From Aphrocallistes beatrix (lineage: Eukaryota; Porifera; Hexactinellida; Sceptrulophora; Aphrocallistidae), in NCBI GenBank assembly GCA_963281255.1, contig OY725496.1, forward strand, positions 2,976,001 to 3,040,000: a stretch of 64,000 nucleotides of DNA, in the 5' to 3' direction. The notes beneath the pieces are model-generated. The model had not been told where the DNA came from, did not search any database, and saw only the letters and a list, made by a program, of their open reading frames with translations. The translations under genes and the position numbers were made by a program. Each line of letters opens with the position of its first letter. The stretch's first letter is position 1. This document shows, piece after piece, positions 1 through 11,522 of this stretch.

Positions 1-190
1 CAGGACCTGTTACGAACGATAAACAAGTTTCTTGCATTAACTTCAAGTAATAGATTTCTAAAAACTTGATATTTATTGCACTACGTTGATACCTTTGGAG
101 ATTATTAAGACAATCACCTGTATATAACGGTCACATGTGTATAGCGGCCAATTTTGTCCAGTCCCTTGGGTGGCCGTTATATACAGGTTC
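1..190. repeat. Tigger-like MITE, right part, split by the Gypsy insertion
   Basis: This stretch matches the right half of a MITE seen twice more in the window, at 11976-12296 (same orientation) and at 19251-19695 (the complete copy, reverse orientation). Shared parts are the segment on a tract of 'gttacgaacgataaacaag', the phrase on the cttcaagtaatag tract, and the end gtggccgttatatacaggtt. The other copies end in ggttccactg followed by TA. Here the last bases (ccactg, 4641-4646) are separated from the rest by the Gypsy element. The left terminus is outside the window. A TA target and a CAGT-type terminus point to the Tigger/pogo branch of Tc1/mariner; this is inference because no transposase is present. 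Confidence 0.75.
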
Positions 191-197
191 TGTCTAA

Positions 198-3100
198 TTG
201 GCGATCAGTCTATTGCCGGCCTACGTATGTCGCAGACCAGCAGAGGCAAAGGTCGTTACCCAGATAGTGTCGGATAGTAAAGTCAACTTGGAAGAAGCAT
301 TTGAGATTTTGAGGGAGCTGGATCCGCCCCTCGATAGTAGTCAAGCTATGATCTCAATGTGTAGGCAGGATTGGGAACCTGGAACACCGATCGACGATTT
401 CTACTACAACCTGGTGAGTGCATTCGAAATGGTGAAAGCGCCATTGCATATGCCATGTGTGCTCCTGCTAAACCAATTACCTGCGGTAGCTCAAGGAGTT
501 TTGAGAGAATGGGTTGAGAGTCATACAGACATATGCATGAAAGAATGTCGCGCATTTATCAAGAGAGTACGTAACATACTAACGGAGAAAGGTATTCGTC
601 TTGACCAAGGCAATCGAGACTTCAAGCGTGTAGGGGAAGTCACTCAACGAAGTTATGACCAAAAGGAAACCGACAATAGCCATTCGGATCGAATGGCGAA
701 GGGAACGGTTGCAGTGGTGTCGGGTAGCAATCCAGAAGAATCTCTCGATAAGAGCATTAACGTGGTGAAATATGAAGATGGTGGGTATGGCACTCACCGC
801 AGACATCGATCTCAACGAACTCGAGGGGGAGCAAGCTTTCTGGTTATCCTCGGGTGTTACATTTGTGGGAGGATTGGACACTTTGCGCGAGAATGTGAAC
901 GTCAGTTTTGTCAAAAGTGCGGCAGGAAAGGTCATGGTCGCAGAGACTGTCAAGCAAGGAAGGAGAAACGAATTAACAGTGTGGAGCTGCCTTCCAATGC
1001 ATCCCTTACTAATACCAACGATGGGAATATAGGAGGGGTAGTAATTGCCATTTGGGTGAATGGAAAGCCTACCAGAGCTATGATTGACACCGGATCTCAA
1101 CCGTCAGTTATGGATGAGAAGACACTCGATAGTTTAGGACTTAGATGCAAACCTGATCCTGGAATAGTCCGAGGAGTATGCACTACTCCAATCGATACGC
1201 TAGGTTTTGTAGAGGTGGAAATTGATCTAGGAAATGGGCGAGTGCGCGAACATACGTTTACGATTCTAGATAGTCCTGAACCTACAGTGATTTTGGGAAG
1301 GGAGTTCTTACTGCGGTTCGATTCTTTTGAGATCGATTGGGGGAGAAGGAAAGTACGTCTGGGTCAACTTTGGCTAGAAACAGTTGCAAGTGTTCAGGGA
1401 GGATTACCATTAGCACGCGCCGAAGCAGTAAACCAAGTGTTGAATATGGCTGAGGATGGTAAAGAAGATACATATGATATTAATTCAGAGTTGGATTGTC
1501 AACAAAAAGAAAAGCTAGGAACTTTACTAACGGAATTCGAGGACGTTTTTGCACCTAATCCGAAGAAACCATCGGTAACTCACTTAACAGAACATTATAT
1601 TGTGATGGGTAATGCCCGTCCAGTGAGGGCCAAGAATATCAGGGTGTCGCCTCAGATTGAAAAGGAGATTAGTAATACTCAAATTCAGCAAATGCTCGAA
1701 AACGGGATTGTTAGACCGTCGAATTCTCCCTGGGCGAGCAGAGTTATTCTCGTGACCAAAAAAGATGGAACACAAAGGTTTGCCGTAGATTATCCCGCGT
1801 TGAATAACTGCACGAAGAAGGACAGTTATCCTATTCCAGAAGTGAGGGATATCTTGGACAAACTAAAAGAGAGTCGCTACTTTTCGACGCTTGACGGAGC
1901 AAGTGCATATTGGAGCATCCCCATAGCTGAAATTGATCGAGAGAAAACAGCCTTTCTTACCCCGAGAGGACAGTTCGAGTTTTGTGTGATGGCATTTGGT
2001 CTGTGCAATGCCCCTTCGTCGTACCAACGCGTGGTTGATGAAGCTCTAGGAAGCGCTAGTAATAGCCAAGCATACATCGATGATACCCTAACGTATTCGC
2101 AAAGTTTTGGTAAGCATTTACAACACCTAAGAGATGTTCTGGTATGCTATCGTCGAGCAGGCTTGCAGCTGAGGAAGAATAAATGCAAATTTGGGTATCA
2201 GAGTATCGAGTTTGTGGGGCATTTGCTAACACCAGAGGGACACCAGCCAATCGATTCACTGGTAGGTAGAATTAGCAGACAGGCACGCCCTAACAATGTA
2301 AGGACATTAAAATCTTTCTTGGGGTTGGTAAATTATTATCGCGAATTTCTTCCTCGGATGGCGGATATAGCAAGCCCTCTATTTCGCCTCACGAGAAAAG
2401 GAGTCAAATGGGATTTGGATGAGTCGTGTGAACGAAGCTATACTAAACTGTGTGAAACATTAGAAGGGAACCCCGTGACTCTAGCCTATCCTTCATGGAG
2501 CGAGGCTTTTTACGTAGAGGCTGATGCGTCCGGAGAAGCAGTGGGTGGAGTATTGTCTCAGATGGATAGGTATGGGAAATTGAAGCCAATAGCTTTCCTT
2601 TCTTCCATGCTGAGCGAGGCCCAGAAGAAGTACTGTGCCGGGGAACTCGAAGCTCTAGCGATTGTTCTTGCGGCTCGCAAGTGGAGGAAATATTTGGAAG
2701 CGGCTGTTGATGTTGTCTTTTTGTCGGATCACAATCCTCTCGTCTGGATGCGGGGACAAAGAGATCCACGGGGGAAGTTCTCAAGGGGGTTGCTAGAGCT
2801 GGAATCATTACACTATAGAATTGAATATAGACGAGGGAGCAGCAATTGTGCAGCAGACTACCTTAGCAGGAGTTCGGTAGTGTTCGATTCTGAAGTGAAC
2901 GATGAAGCCGAGCATTTTGAACGGCATGTTTACGCCTTGACAGGAGATAGAGACGGATTTAGGGAAAGGGTTAGAGAGGAACAGGCCAAAGATTGTGAGT
3001 CGTCGGACGCGATTAGGCAACTGAGAGAGAAAGGTCAAGTAGGAGAAGGGCAATTGAGGAAGCATGATGGTTGGGTAGTGAGAGATGGATTATTGTGTCG

Positions 3101-3896
3101 TTTCGGTGCGCTGGTTGTCCCTCGCTCTCTTAGAGAAAGGACTTTGGATCTCGTGCACGGACAGTCTCATCCTGGAGTGCATCGGACATACGAGTTGCTC
3201 AAACCTCGGTTCTTTTGGAGAGGGATGGTGAAAGATGTAGAGAGGTTTTGCAGGAGTTGTTTAGTGTGCCTTAGGAATAAGCGATCTTCGAGTGGGAAGC
3301 AGCCCTTGATCCCTATTAATGAGTGTCAGCGTCCTCGGGCAATGGTGTCGTTCGATATTGCTACTCTACCTTGGGCGGCGGGGGGCTTTCGTTACGTTCT
3401 GATTATGGTAGATTTATTCTCAAAATTTGTTGAGGCTATGCCGTTGCGGAGTCAAGATGCGAAGAGCGTGGTAAAAGCTTTTATGGATGGATGGGTATTG
3501 CGGCATGGCTACCCTCAAGTTCTCCTCTCTGACCAAGGTCGAAATGTGGATGGTACGATGGTACGCGAAGTATGCGAAGAGTTGGGAATTGAAAAGCGCA
3601 GGTCTAGTCCATATCACCCAGAAGGGGACGGACAAGCAGAGAGAACGATGCAAACGTTCAAGCAGTGTATGAGATGTATGCTAGAGGAAAGGAAGATTGA
3701 AAAGACAGATTGGCCAAGCTTAGTAAATGAGGTGACCTTTCAATGTAATGCGTTAATTAATAGCAGCACTGGTTACTCTCCGAGCCAGGTAATGTATGGA
3801 GAAGTACTTAGATCAGCTTATTCCAGGATTTGCTTATTCCAACGGTGGCTCAGGAAGAGTTTGAAGATGTTGGTAGCTATGTCCAAATGGCGGTAA
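198..3896 (+). pseudogene. Gypsy Gag-Pol polyprotein: zinc knuckles, protease, RT, RNase H, integrase
   Basis: This long open frame has no convincing ATG start (it opens at a TTG), because the 5' end of the element is deleted. Domains in order: a remnant of Gag; two CCHC knuckles at about residues 220-253 (CX2CX4HX4C twice); an aspartic protease with active-site DTG in MIDTGSQPSV near 294; reverse transcriptase with TKKDG...FAVDYPALN near 520 and the catalytic box YIDD near 626; RNase H with YVEADAS near 771 and SDHNPL; and an integrase with the HHCC zinc module near 986-1030 and DDE core (SFDIATLP, LLSDQGRN, GDGQAERTM). The RT motif reads DYPALN where Gypsy elements normally have DYRxLN, a possible inactivating change. 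The frame leaves homology after GEVLRS near 3810, where the true frame continues in the next entry. Confidence 0.9.
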
Positions 3897-4447
3897 CCCG
3901 AAATCAAGCGTTATGGGAAGATGTATCCAATAATATATGCGAAGCTCAGGAAACTATGAAACACAATTATAACCGCACTGCAAAGGAATCGGATATTGTA
4001 GCAGGGGACCTGGTACTGGTAAAGGATGAAAATCGCAGCGATTCTCTGTCCCCATTGTACAAAAGCCCCAAGAGGGTCTTGAAAAGGAAGAAAGCCAACG
4101 TAATCGTGGGGAATCTTGAATTGAATCAAGAAAAGGTGGTACACCTAAATCGCTGTCGAAAGGTACCTGGTTCTGAAAATTTCCTGGATGAATCAACCTT
4201 ATCTGTGACGCAAGAAAGTAATTGCGATCAAACCCTCCTGTTAGGGGATGAGGAGGAACAACAGGTTCCCAAGCAACAAATGTCAAGTAGTGAAGTCATT
4301 GCAAGTGACTTTGGTCATCCCTTATTGCGACGATCTACGAGAGAATCAAGACCGACAAAATTTTTCGGGAATGTGGTGACGAGTTATCCTCGGAGAAGGG
4401 GTTGTGCAGTGGAAAGAGAGGAGCGTGGATGTTTAGAGGGAGGGTAA
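3830..4447 (+). pseudogene. Frameshifted C-terminal integrase segment of the Gypsy element
   Basis: About 205 codons, overlapping the end of the main Pol frame in another phase. It begins with residues that follow the integrase core in Gypsy elements (NQALWEDVSNNI, then a KHNYN segment and the DIVAGDLVLVKDE motif, an SH3-like GPY-type DNA-binding tail). It ends in a charged tail containing RRSTRESRPTKF just before the purine tract and the LTR. At least one, perhaps two, frameshifts lie between about 3800 and 3835. No chromodomain is visible. Confidence 0.75.
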
Positions 4448-4637
4448 TGTCGAGCAGTAGAGATTCATGGAAATTAGCTGGTATTCAGTATTACTTAACT
4501 AGTATAAACTTAGTACGTATAGTAGGCAATTGTTAAGTAGTATATAATTTAATCTGAGTGTAGTATCTGTATTGTTTGTAACTTGTTGTATTGTACTTAC
4601 GACGTTAATTAAACTACTACTGCTCTACTCTGTAACA
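4448..4637 (+). repeat. 3' LTR of the Gypsy element
   Basis: It begins TGTCGAGC directly after the purine-rich run agagggagggtaa and ends TGTAACA directly before the GTTC target duplication. About 190 bp is short for a Gypsy LTR but within range. No second copy is present upstream, so LTR divergence cannot be used for dating. Confidence 0.75.
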
Positions 4638-4663
4638 GTTCCACTGTATATATCTTATATATT

Positions 4664-4925
4664 AAAATGCTAGGATTTTTTTGTTTGTTTGTTTGTCCGA
4701 ATTGATTGAAGAATTGGTCGTAGAGATACGAAAATTGGCATGTAGGTGTCAAATGATTAATCTAGGATTAAGTTCGAAAATCTAAGCGAAATTTTCACAC
4801 CTCTGCAAAAAAAATGGAAAACAAATTTTCACACCTTTTCTATACAAAATAAATGACTATGTTGCAGGCGTAATGCGTTTCAACGCGAAACGCGTTTCGC
4901 CTAGGCGGTGGGCGTTTCAATACAA
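4664..4925 (+). repeat. Helitron-like repeat, subfamily B, left part
   Basis: This shares gaattgattgaagaa and aaaattggcatgta, and the closing acacctctrcaaaaaaa segment, with 58418-58760. The start aaaatgcnaggatttt is also common to both. It resembles, but is distinct from, the more abundant subfamily A (for example 4959-5532), with which it shares gaattgattgaagaa. The 3' half is lost here; a GC-rich palindromic patch (cgaaacgcgtttcg) lies at about 4885-4900. It carries no coding potential. Confidence 0.5.
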
Positions 4926-4958
4926 TCATGGGTAGTTAATATTGAAATAAACGAAAAA

Positions 4959-5532
4959 TCCTTACTATTAAAACTCGATTAATGTACGTATATTTATTTA
5001 TTTATTTATTTATTTATATATAGTATATATATATCTGTAACGAGTTGATTGAAGAAACTGTAGGGCGTAGAAAGCTGATTTTTGGCATGTGGGAGTATTT
5101 TGGCTATGGCTCCAGTAAGTTCTGAGCTCAGAGCAAAATGTTGACTCATCATGGAATTATGACGTCATTGTCACATTTTTAAAAGTTAAGCAACATCAGT
5201 TATTCGAGCATAACTCAGCCATTATAGGAGATAGATGGTTGAAATTTTAATAGAATATGTATACTAACATGCGTCACATATGATACAACTATCGTCAAAA
5301 AATGATGAGTCATCACTTTGTTATGACGTCATCATTACTCATCAAAAATTTTAAAAATTGACAAATTTGGTGATTTATCGAGTGATATCGATTTTAAAAC
5401 TAAGATGGACATATTTAGAGATGATATCTCCCTTATAATTAACCAATTTCACCCCCAGGCGACCGAAGGGAGCCTCCGGCGGACACTTTGTGTCCGCCAG
5501 TCGCGCAGCGCAAGCAAGCGAAGCGCGCTTGT
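4959..5532 (+). mobile_element. Helitron-like non-autonomous element, subfamily A, copy 1
   Basis: The complete copy starts TCCTTACTATTAAAACTCG, has a (TTTA)n/(TA)n tract, then gaattgattgaagaaact-like sequence (here gagttgattgaag). It ends in a GC-rich tail cgcgcagcgcaagcaagcg closing with a hairpin (caagcg/cgcttg). The 5' neighbour is A and the 3' neighbour is T, with no target duplication, as in Helitron insertions. The terminal CTRR of canonical Helitrons is missing, so a Helentron/HINE-type origin is inferred. Two TGACGTCA palindromes (5160-5167, 5324-5331) and a TGACTCA (5142-5148) lie inside. ORFs within are chance. Confidence 0.6.
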
Positions 5533-5546
5533 ATACTTTTAAAATA

Positions 5547-6311
5547 CATAGGGCATTCCAAAAGTTCTCGTCCCAAATCTGTATCTCAAATGAGAGTGAA
5601 AATAGGATATTTTCGATTTGTCCATTGTATTCCTTAAGGGATCAGCTTCCAATTTGTATATTGGTTTATTTTAAGAGGACAATTATTGTGGTTCCTATAT
5701 TAGATTTTTGTGCATCGGTTTAGGGCACTGCCTTTGAACGTGATTTTTTGGGTTCCCTTTGATATATTTCAGTTCTGAGCAGATTTAGATTAAAACTGAT
5801 CCCGCCATCCAATTCTACGCATCAACTAACATATAGATTGAATTCTCTGAAGTATTATAGTTTGAGGCTGAGGGAATAATTGTGTTTTGAAGTGGTTTAC
5901 TACCATTTTTGTCCCACTTTTTGAGTGGCGAAAATTGACAAAAAATCCACTAAAAGTGGCATGATATTTTTTCAACACGAGCAATACTATTGAACACCTC
6001 CCGATTACTTTTTCACATTGGTTCTTAATTATTTCACCTTTTAATGACCTTATTCTACGATTTTCACAACTTTTATTCTCCAAATTTGGTTTTAAGCCAT
6101 TTTCAATGGGAAGATTCCAACTTTTCGACACTACCCTAAACCGATGCATAAAAATCTAATATAGGAACCACAATAATTGTCCTTTTAAAATAAACCAATA
6201 TATAAATTGGAAGCTGGTCCAGGAGGAATACAATGGACAAATTGAAAATATCCTATTTTCACTCTCATTTGAAATACAGATTTGGGACGAGAACTTTTGG
6301 AATGCCCTATG
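5547..6311. mobile_element. Mariner-like fold-back MITE
   Basis: About 170-190-bp inverted arms begin CATAGGGCATTCCAAAAG and end in the complement, flanked by TA on both sides (5545-5546 and 6312-6313). The arms remain highly similar. The middle (about 5740-6120) is not coding. TA target and terminal repeats place it with Tc1/mariner; no transposase is present. Confidence 0.8.
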
Positions 6312-6332
6312 TATAATATCCAAATGCAAGTA

Positions 6333-6459
6333 CAGTCGACTCCGCTTAATAGGGTCACATCGGTCAGAGGACTTTTTGACCTGATTAAGCGGAGAACCCT
6401 ATTAACCGAAAATAGTTTGTATTAGCTTCTATGTGTGTGAGAGCTATTCCGGTCCTGCC
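6333..6459. repeat. Tigger-like MITE, truncated left part
   Basis: It begins TA-CAGTCGACTCCGCTTAAT, identical to the left end of the complete 188-bp copy at 35003-35190, and runs to the shared gagctattccggtcctgcc. It then breaks off at the start of a tandem repeat. The missing right end suggests deletion or replacement by the repeat. Confidence 0.75.
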
Positions 6460-6461
6460 AA

Positions 6462-6792
6462 AATTTGTTTACTTTTGTTTACATTAGATACATAAAGTAA
6501 ACAAATCTCAAAAATATGCTAGAAACTTGCTTTCAACGGTTGACATGGGGTTTTCAGGGGTGTAGAATTCGAATATCATATTTTCGAGTAAATTTGATGA
6601 TCAATTTGTTTACTTTTGTTTACAATAGATACACAAAGTAAACAAATCTCAAAAATATGCTAGAAACTAGCTTCCAACGATTGACATGGGATTTTAGGGG
6701 TGTAGATTTCGAATATCATATTTTCAGATCGATATGATGAATTATTTGTTTACTTTTGTTTACAATAGATACATAAAGTAAACAAATTACAA
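6462..6792 (+). repeat. Tandem repeat, about 141-bp unit, 2.3 copies
   Basis: Units start near 6462, 6603 and 6743 with aatttgtttacttttgttta. Each contains gtaaacaaat, which pairs with the unit start, so every unit can form a small hairpin. Units 1 and 2 differ at only a handful of positions. The third unit is cut by the next Helitron-like copy at 6799. Confidence 0.8.
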
Positions 6793-6798
6793 AACTAA

Positions 6799-7250
6799 TC
6801 CTTACTATTAAAACTCGATTAATGTGTATATATATCTGTAACGAATTCATTGAAGAAACTGCCGGTCATAGAAAGCTAATTTTTGGTATGTGGGAGTCTT
6901 TTGGCTATGGCTCCAGTAAGTTCTGGGCTCAGAGCAAAATGTCGACTCATCATGGAATTATGACGTCATTGCCACATTTTTAAAAGTTAAGCAATACAAT
7001 TATTCGAGCATAACTCAACCAGTATAGGAGATAGAAGGCTGAAATTTTAATAGAACCTGTATACTAAGATACCTCACATATGATGCAACTATCATCAAAA
7101 AATGATGACTCATCACTTTGTTATGACGTCATCATTACTCATCAAAAATTTTTAAAGTGGCCTGATTTGGTGATTTTTCGTGCGATATCGATTATAACAG
7201 TAGGACAGATGTGTTTAGAGATGTTATCTCCCTTATAATTAATCAAAACA
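6799..7250 (+). mobile_element. Helitron-like element, subfamily A, copy 2, 3' end missing
   Basis: It begins TCCTTACTATTAAAACTCG after an A and follows copy 1 closely up to ttatctcccttataattaatc at about 7245. The GC-rich hairpin tail is absent. TGACGTCA lies at 6961-6968 and 7124-7131, and TGACTCA at 7106-7112. Confidence 0.65.
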
Positions 7251-7383
7251 TACATAGGGCCTACTAATACTTATTACTATCTTATTTTTGCAGTTAATTA
7301 GACAGTTTATTTAATATTGCTATATTTGTGGAATGGTATGCTAACTAAATATTGCTTGCATTGTAATCACGAGTGAAGCCAAG

Positions 7384-8074
7384 CGGCAATGCACTATGCT
7401 ACACTATTATGTATGGAAGCTGAAAGTGAATGCGCTCTCCCAGTTTCTGCTCCTGATCCGATGAAGCGTATCTGGTTGCCAACATGCTTGACATTGAACT
7501 GGCCAAGCCGCGGTTGGCATCACGCTAAGTCTACAGAGCTGCAGCAGGTGGTACGGATCAGTCTGTTGAAGACTATTTTTGAATAAATATCTTCTATCCG
7601 GCCATCGATGCACTGTCAATGACTTGGAACTTGGTTTGGTGAGAGGCAGCGAAGAACTGGCACGACTCATTCCAGCATTCATGTTAGAAAATAGTGAGGA
7701 CAACTGGTCTGTTGTGGAATCGGCCATCTCCGTTTATGGTCACTTACTGGAAAATCCGATGGTTGTGGTCCGCTGCGAGTACTGCTTGTGGCGAAGGAAG
7801 TGATCTAGCATCCGCCCTTACTGTACTTGATAACTGCGCTTCATTTCCCAACATTTCTGCATTGCTGCAGATCTTAGCAACTCTGCCAGTGACGCCTACC
7901 GAGGGTGAGCGCATGTTCTCTAGGCTAGAGAGATCTCTAACAGCAATACGAAGCAGTATGGAGGAGCAGAGACTTGAAGCCCTCCTCTGCTTCAGATTCA
8001 TCGTTCGGATACACCATCAATTGATGGCATTATCCAACGATTTGGTACAACATCTTCACGACGATTGGATTTAG
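7384..8074 (+). pseudogene. hAT transposase C-terminal fragment, broken
   Basis: In the last 126-codon frame (7694-8074) the segment LPVTPTEGERMFSRLERS is the hallmark of the hAT C-terminal dimerisation domain (usually ...PTSSAxxERxFSxL...). The preceding residues occur in two other frames (7389-7586 and 7579-7803), so at least two frameshifts separate the pieces. The N-terminal zinc finger and RNase-H-like core are not visible. This is a different lineage from the hAT at 28428-31484. Confidence 0.75.
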
Positions 8075-8159
8075 TTTTGTAAATTGAAACAGTTAATAGA
8101 ATCAAAATAGGACAAGTGATAATATACTGTACTAGGTTTTGGAAATGGTATTAAGCATA

Positions 8160-8639
8160 CTCTAACCGGACAAAAGTATTTGAAATCCTTACTATTTTCC
8201 ATCATAACTAGTTATAAAGTGGGTCTATTTGTGGAGAGATATGTAATCAAACTGTAACTGATACTGTAATTTCGTTTTCAAATTAATATTCTACACATTC
8301 GAATTACTCAGGTTTGAAACCTTCTATTCCTATATTTATTCATAAGTTGAGACTTTATCAATCTATGTAACTTTGTGCCACTTTTCACTCCCATTACCAT
8401 TAGACATGATGACGAGGAGTGGCACAAAGTGGCACAGTTTGATGAATCTTAATCTTGGAAATGAATAAATCAATAGAAGACATCTAACCTGAGTAATTCG
8501 AATGCGTAGAATATGAATTTGAAATCGAAATTACAATATCTGTAACAGTTTTATTACATTTCACTCATGAATAGACCCACTTTATAACTAATTATGATGG
8601 AAAATAGCAAGGATTTCAAATACTTCTGTCCGATTAGAG
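8160..8639. mobile_element. Tc1-like palindromic MITE (480 bp)
   Basis: Termini CTCTAACCGGACAAAAGTAT and the complement are flanked by TA (8158-8159, 8640-8641). The two halves are complementary over most of their length, meeting near 8400 at gtgccacttt/aaagtggcac. The same terminal motif (nnnACAAAAGTATT) occurs at 14787-15267 and 47261-47717. Confidence 0.85.
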
Positions 8640-8746
8640 TATATTAAAAAGTGTTTCACTGTTAGAGTAAAGGGTTTCTCATACTACAAAATCTGTCGTT
8701 AGTTACAGTAATTTTAAAAATTTCGCTGGGGGCCAAGCCCCCAGAC

Positions 8747-9581
8747 CAGGGTTGGGTTTAATTATATTTTTATGTTCAATTACAATTACAATTACAACTA
8801 CAGTAGGACGTCAGTTATCCGAACGGGTTGGGAGCGCGGGGGTTCGGATAACTGAAGTTGTTATGTGATTATATAGAAAAGTTGGTCAGTAGTACTAAGT
8901 AATCATAATGATGAATATGGATAAAAAACTTATTAGCTTATGTAGGTATCATCAATAGTATATAAAATGATGGCAGTGTAATAATTTCAATTATGAACTC
9001 AGGATGCATCATTTATACATTTATTATATTTTAGTTTGGTCAACCAAGGGGTTCGGATAACTGAAGTTCGGATAACTGACGTTCTACTGTAATTCTAATT
9101 TACAATTATAATTACAATTACAATTACAAGCAACTTTATTTTCTAATTATAATTATAATTATAATTGAGAAGATATTCACAATTACAAAAATGATGGGTG
9201 TATATCTTCGGTGAACATATTTATAGTGCACATGAACCATGAAAAAGAGAGAATCCATATGCTTACTCGTAAAGTTGTCAACTTACACTTACCAATTCCC
9301 GAGAAACACCGAAAACAACGATATCAAAACAAGAATGTAAAGAATTAACACATGTATATGAATTGTAAGCGTGGCTTTAGCCTTTAGGTATAATTTAGAC
9401 GTATTTACAATTATGTACTTCAATTACAATTACAATTATTTCAATTTTTTTGAATTACAATTACAATTACAATTACAAAATTTTTCAATGATCAATTACA
9501 ATTACAATTACAATTATGTACAAAACGTAATTACTAGTAATTGTAATTAATTAATTACAATTATAATTGAACCCAACCCTG
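8747..9581. mobile_element. hAT-type MITE with exact 8-bp target duplication
   Basis: Ends CAGGGTTGGGTT and AACCCAACCCTG are flanked by CCCCAGAC on both sides (8739-8746, 9582-9589). The body is mainly degenerate (AATTAC)n/(AATTAT)n low-complexity DNA, with a Tigger-like MITE inside (8801-9089). No transposase is present. Confidence 0.88.
8801..9089. mobile_element. Tigger-like MITE (289 bp) nested in the hAT MITE
   Basis: It starts CAGTAGGACGTCAGTTATCC and ends with gataactgacgttctactg, with TA on both sides (8799-8800, 9090-9091). A 65-bp miniature with the same ends is at 23046-23110. The pattern of a terminal repeat describing a coding-looking palindrome matches pogo/Tigger ends. Confidence 0.85.
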
Positions 9582-9589
9582 CCCCAGAC

Positions 9590-11470
9590 CCCCAAATACA
9601 CCTCGCTCCGCTCGCTCAGGACCCCTACAATCCGAAATCCTGGCTACGCCCCTAGATTTTAATAAATTCTACAAAAGTATGCTCCAGTGCTGTTCTACAA
9701 ATTAAACAACGTGCGAACCAGCGTTCTCTTATTTTTTAGCAGTATTTTTTCTGTAAATTGTATTGATTAACAAGGTGGGGCTTCAGGTGGGAAACTGATT
9801 GACTTTGCTAATCCTTTCAGGTAGAGACAGACCCCCTGGTCCCCCTAGATCCGCCACTGTTTGGAGGGTTAAATATCTGGGGAGATCGCGAAAAAAATAG
9901 AGGCACATGCACCCCGTGCCCATAGGTTACTGGTGTTGTCAGTCTCCCACCGGAAGCCGCACCCTTTAATTAGTGTTAGTCACTCCTAGGGCAGTGTTGG
10001 TGCACAGGTTTGCAACTCCACAACCCCCCACCTTAGATCCGCCACTGGTTATGACGTGACAGAGTACAAACATTAGATTATTGTTTATCATGCTATATAC
10101 ATGTTCTTGGATTGAGAGTAACTCCACCCAAAAAGAAGCGAGCATCCAAAGGCCTTAATGCACAATACTAGATCTCAAGAAATAGAGAAATAATCTGAGA
10201 AGGGAAAATATGCTGTTTATGAAATTCAAATTTATTACTCATTTAGTTCGGAGCTGCAAGAAGTAATTCTCACTAAACAATCGGCTATGCTACCTTCTCT
10301 TGGTTGTTCTATTATGGTTTCTGGGAAAAGCTAATCTGGAGTATAGCTACCAAGCAGCACTAATTAATTGAAGAAGAGGATCTCGAATGCAAACCAGAGG
10401 GGATGCCAGATAAAGTTCATGAGAGAATGCGGACATTCACTTCGTGCGAAAGTATTTTTCAAGTGGTGCTTGGAAATCTGAGAATTCGTTTGCAGGATGT
10501 GCTTCGCTAAAACTTAATATTTTGTGGCATAAAAATATAATATAGGTACTTGTGCTTGTATTATGATAATGGATGTATGCATTGAACTTAGTGCATTAAG
10601 AATTCTTGAAATACTAATATCCACTTAATAACTAATGTGTCTTAACTTATCATTTTGTTTCTAAATATTGTTTTTTGGACTAGGATAGGGATGTCACTCT
10701 AGTATAACAAAATCCCATTAAACTGGAAGATACACATACATTCGGGAAACCTGAATTTGTCCTAAAATTGTATGTCTGAATTTGTCCTAAAACTGAATAG
10801 AATGAATAGGAGAGTAAAAGTGAGCATTTTGGAGAGTAATATGAAAGTAAACAATTTTATTAAAATTTAATTTAATTTCCCAAAAAATTATGGCATACAC
10901 CAAACATTACAAAATAGAACAGATTCCACCCATTACAAATTAGGACAAATTTCAACCTTTACAAATTGGACAAATTTAAAATAAGTGAGGACATACTCAA
11001 CTATTTAAAATTAGGGCAAAATCCAACCTTAAAAATTAGGGCAAATTAAAAAGAAATTAGGACAGATTCAGCCCTATATCAAATTTTGAGTGAGGCTGAA
11101 ATGTATCAGTTGAGAAAAGGTGTCGCTAGCACGAAAAGGTTGGGAATCACTTATACTCGTATTTTGAGTATTTTTAACAACTTGAACCCAAAGCTGAGTT
11201 TCACTATGCAATTATGATTATTTGGGTGGTTTGCAGTGTTGCCATATCATGCAAAGTTCATAGTTTTGAAATTTTCATTAACTTTTGAGTTGTCGTATGA
11301 ACATGACATGAATCATGAACTTTTGCATGAATTTTTGACTTGTGGTATGTGCTTGCCATGAATTCTTCAGTTTCGTAAATTGTTAGTATAGTATTATGAA
11401 TTCAATATCGTTTAATATTTTCTGTTTAAACAAGTTTATATTTACAAAGTACCTTAACTAAACCTTGGGT
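9590..11470. other. No gene; degraded transposon sequence and short repeats
   Basis: I see no coding region here. 9590-9655 is the continuation of the DNA into which the hAT MITE inserted, ending in tggctacgcccctag, a type of end common in animal transposons. 9800-10070 has two 'agatccgccactg' phrases (9847-9859, 10035-10047), remnants of transposon ends. 10750-10795 repeats ctgaatttgtcctaaaa twice. 10895-11075 holds imperfect repeats of the form attacaaattaggacaaatt. Confidence 0.5.
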
Positions 11471-11477
11471 ATCCATA

Positions 11478-11522
11478 CAGGGTGGCAAGTTCTGTGACAA
11501 GCTTCATTAGGTATAAAACTAA
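11478..11522 (+). repeat. Left-end fragment of the IS630-like fold-back element
   Basis: The phrase on CAGGGTGGCAAGTTCTGTG and the following caagcttcattaggtataaaa matches the left ends of 23778-24549 and 39836-40604. The rest of the element is missing. Confidence 0.65.

Larger units (their letters stand above)
191..4637 (+). mobile_element. Ty3/Gypsy LTR retrotransposon, 5' LTR missing, inserted in a MITE
   Basis: A Gag-Pol reading frame (198-3896, continued out of frame to 4447), a purine tract at about 4433-4445 and a TG...CA long terminal repeat at 4448-4637 define the element. The flanks give the boundaries: GTTC at 187-190 and again at 4638-4641 is a 4-bp target duplication, and removing the insert restores the MITE end ggttccactg. 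On the left only TGTC (191-194) resembles the start of the 3' LTR. The rest of the 5' LTR, the primer-binding site and the N-terminal part of Gag are absent, and coding sequence begins at once. The copy therefore looks dead. It is transcribed, if at all, only from outside promoters. Confidence 0.85.

Noticed and set aside
7407-7727. 106-codon minus-strand ORF over the hAT fragment
   Set aside because: It is the antisense shadow of the hAT transposase remnant and has no recognisable protein features.
10895-11075. Regularly spaced short repeats that might suggest a CRISPR-like array
   Set aside because: The units are imperfect, the spacers are themselves similar to each other, and the context is animal nuclear DNA.
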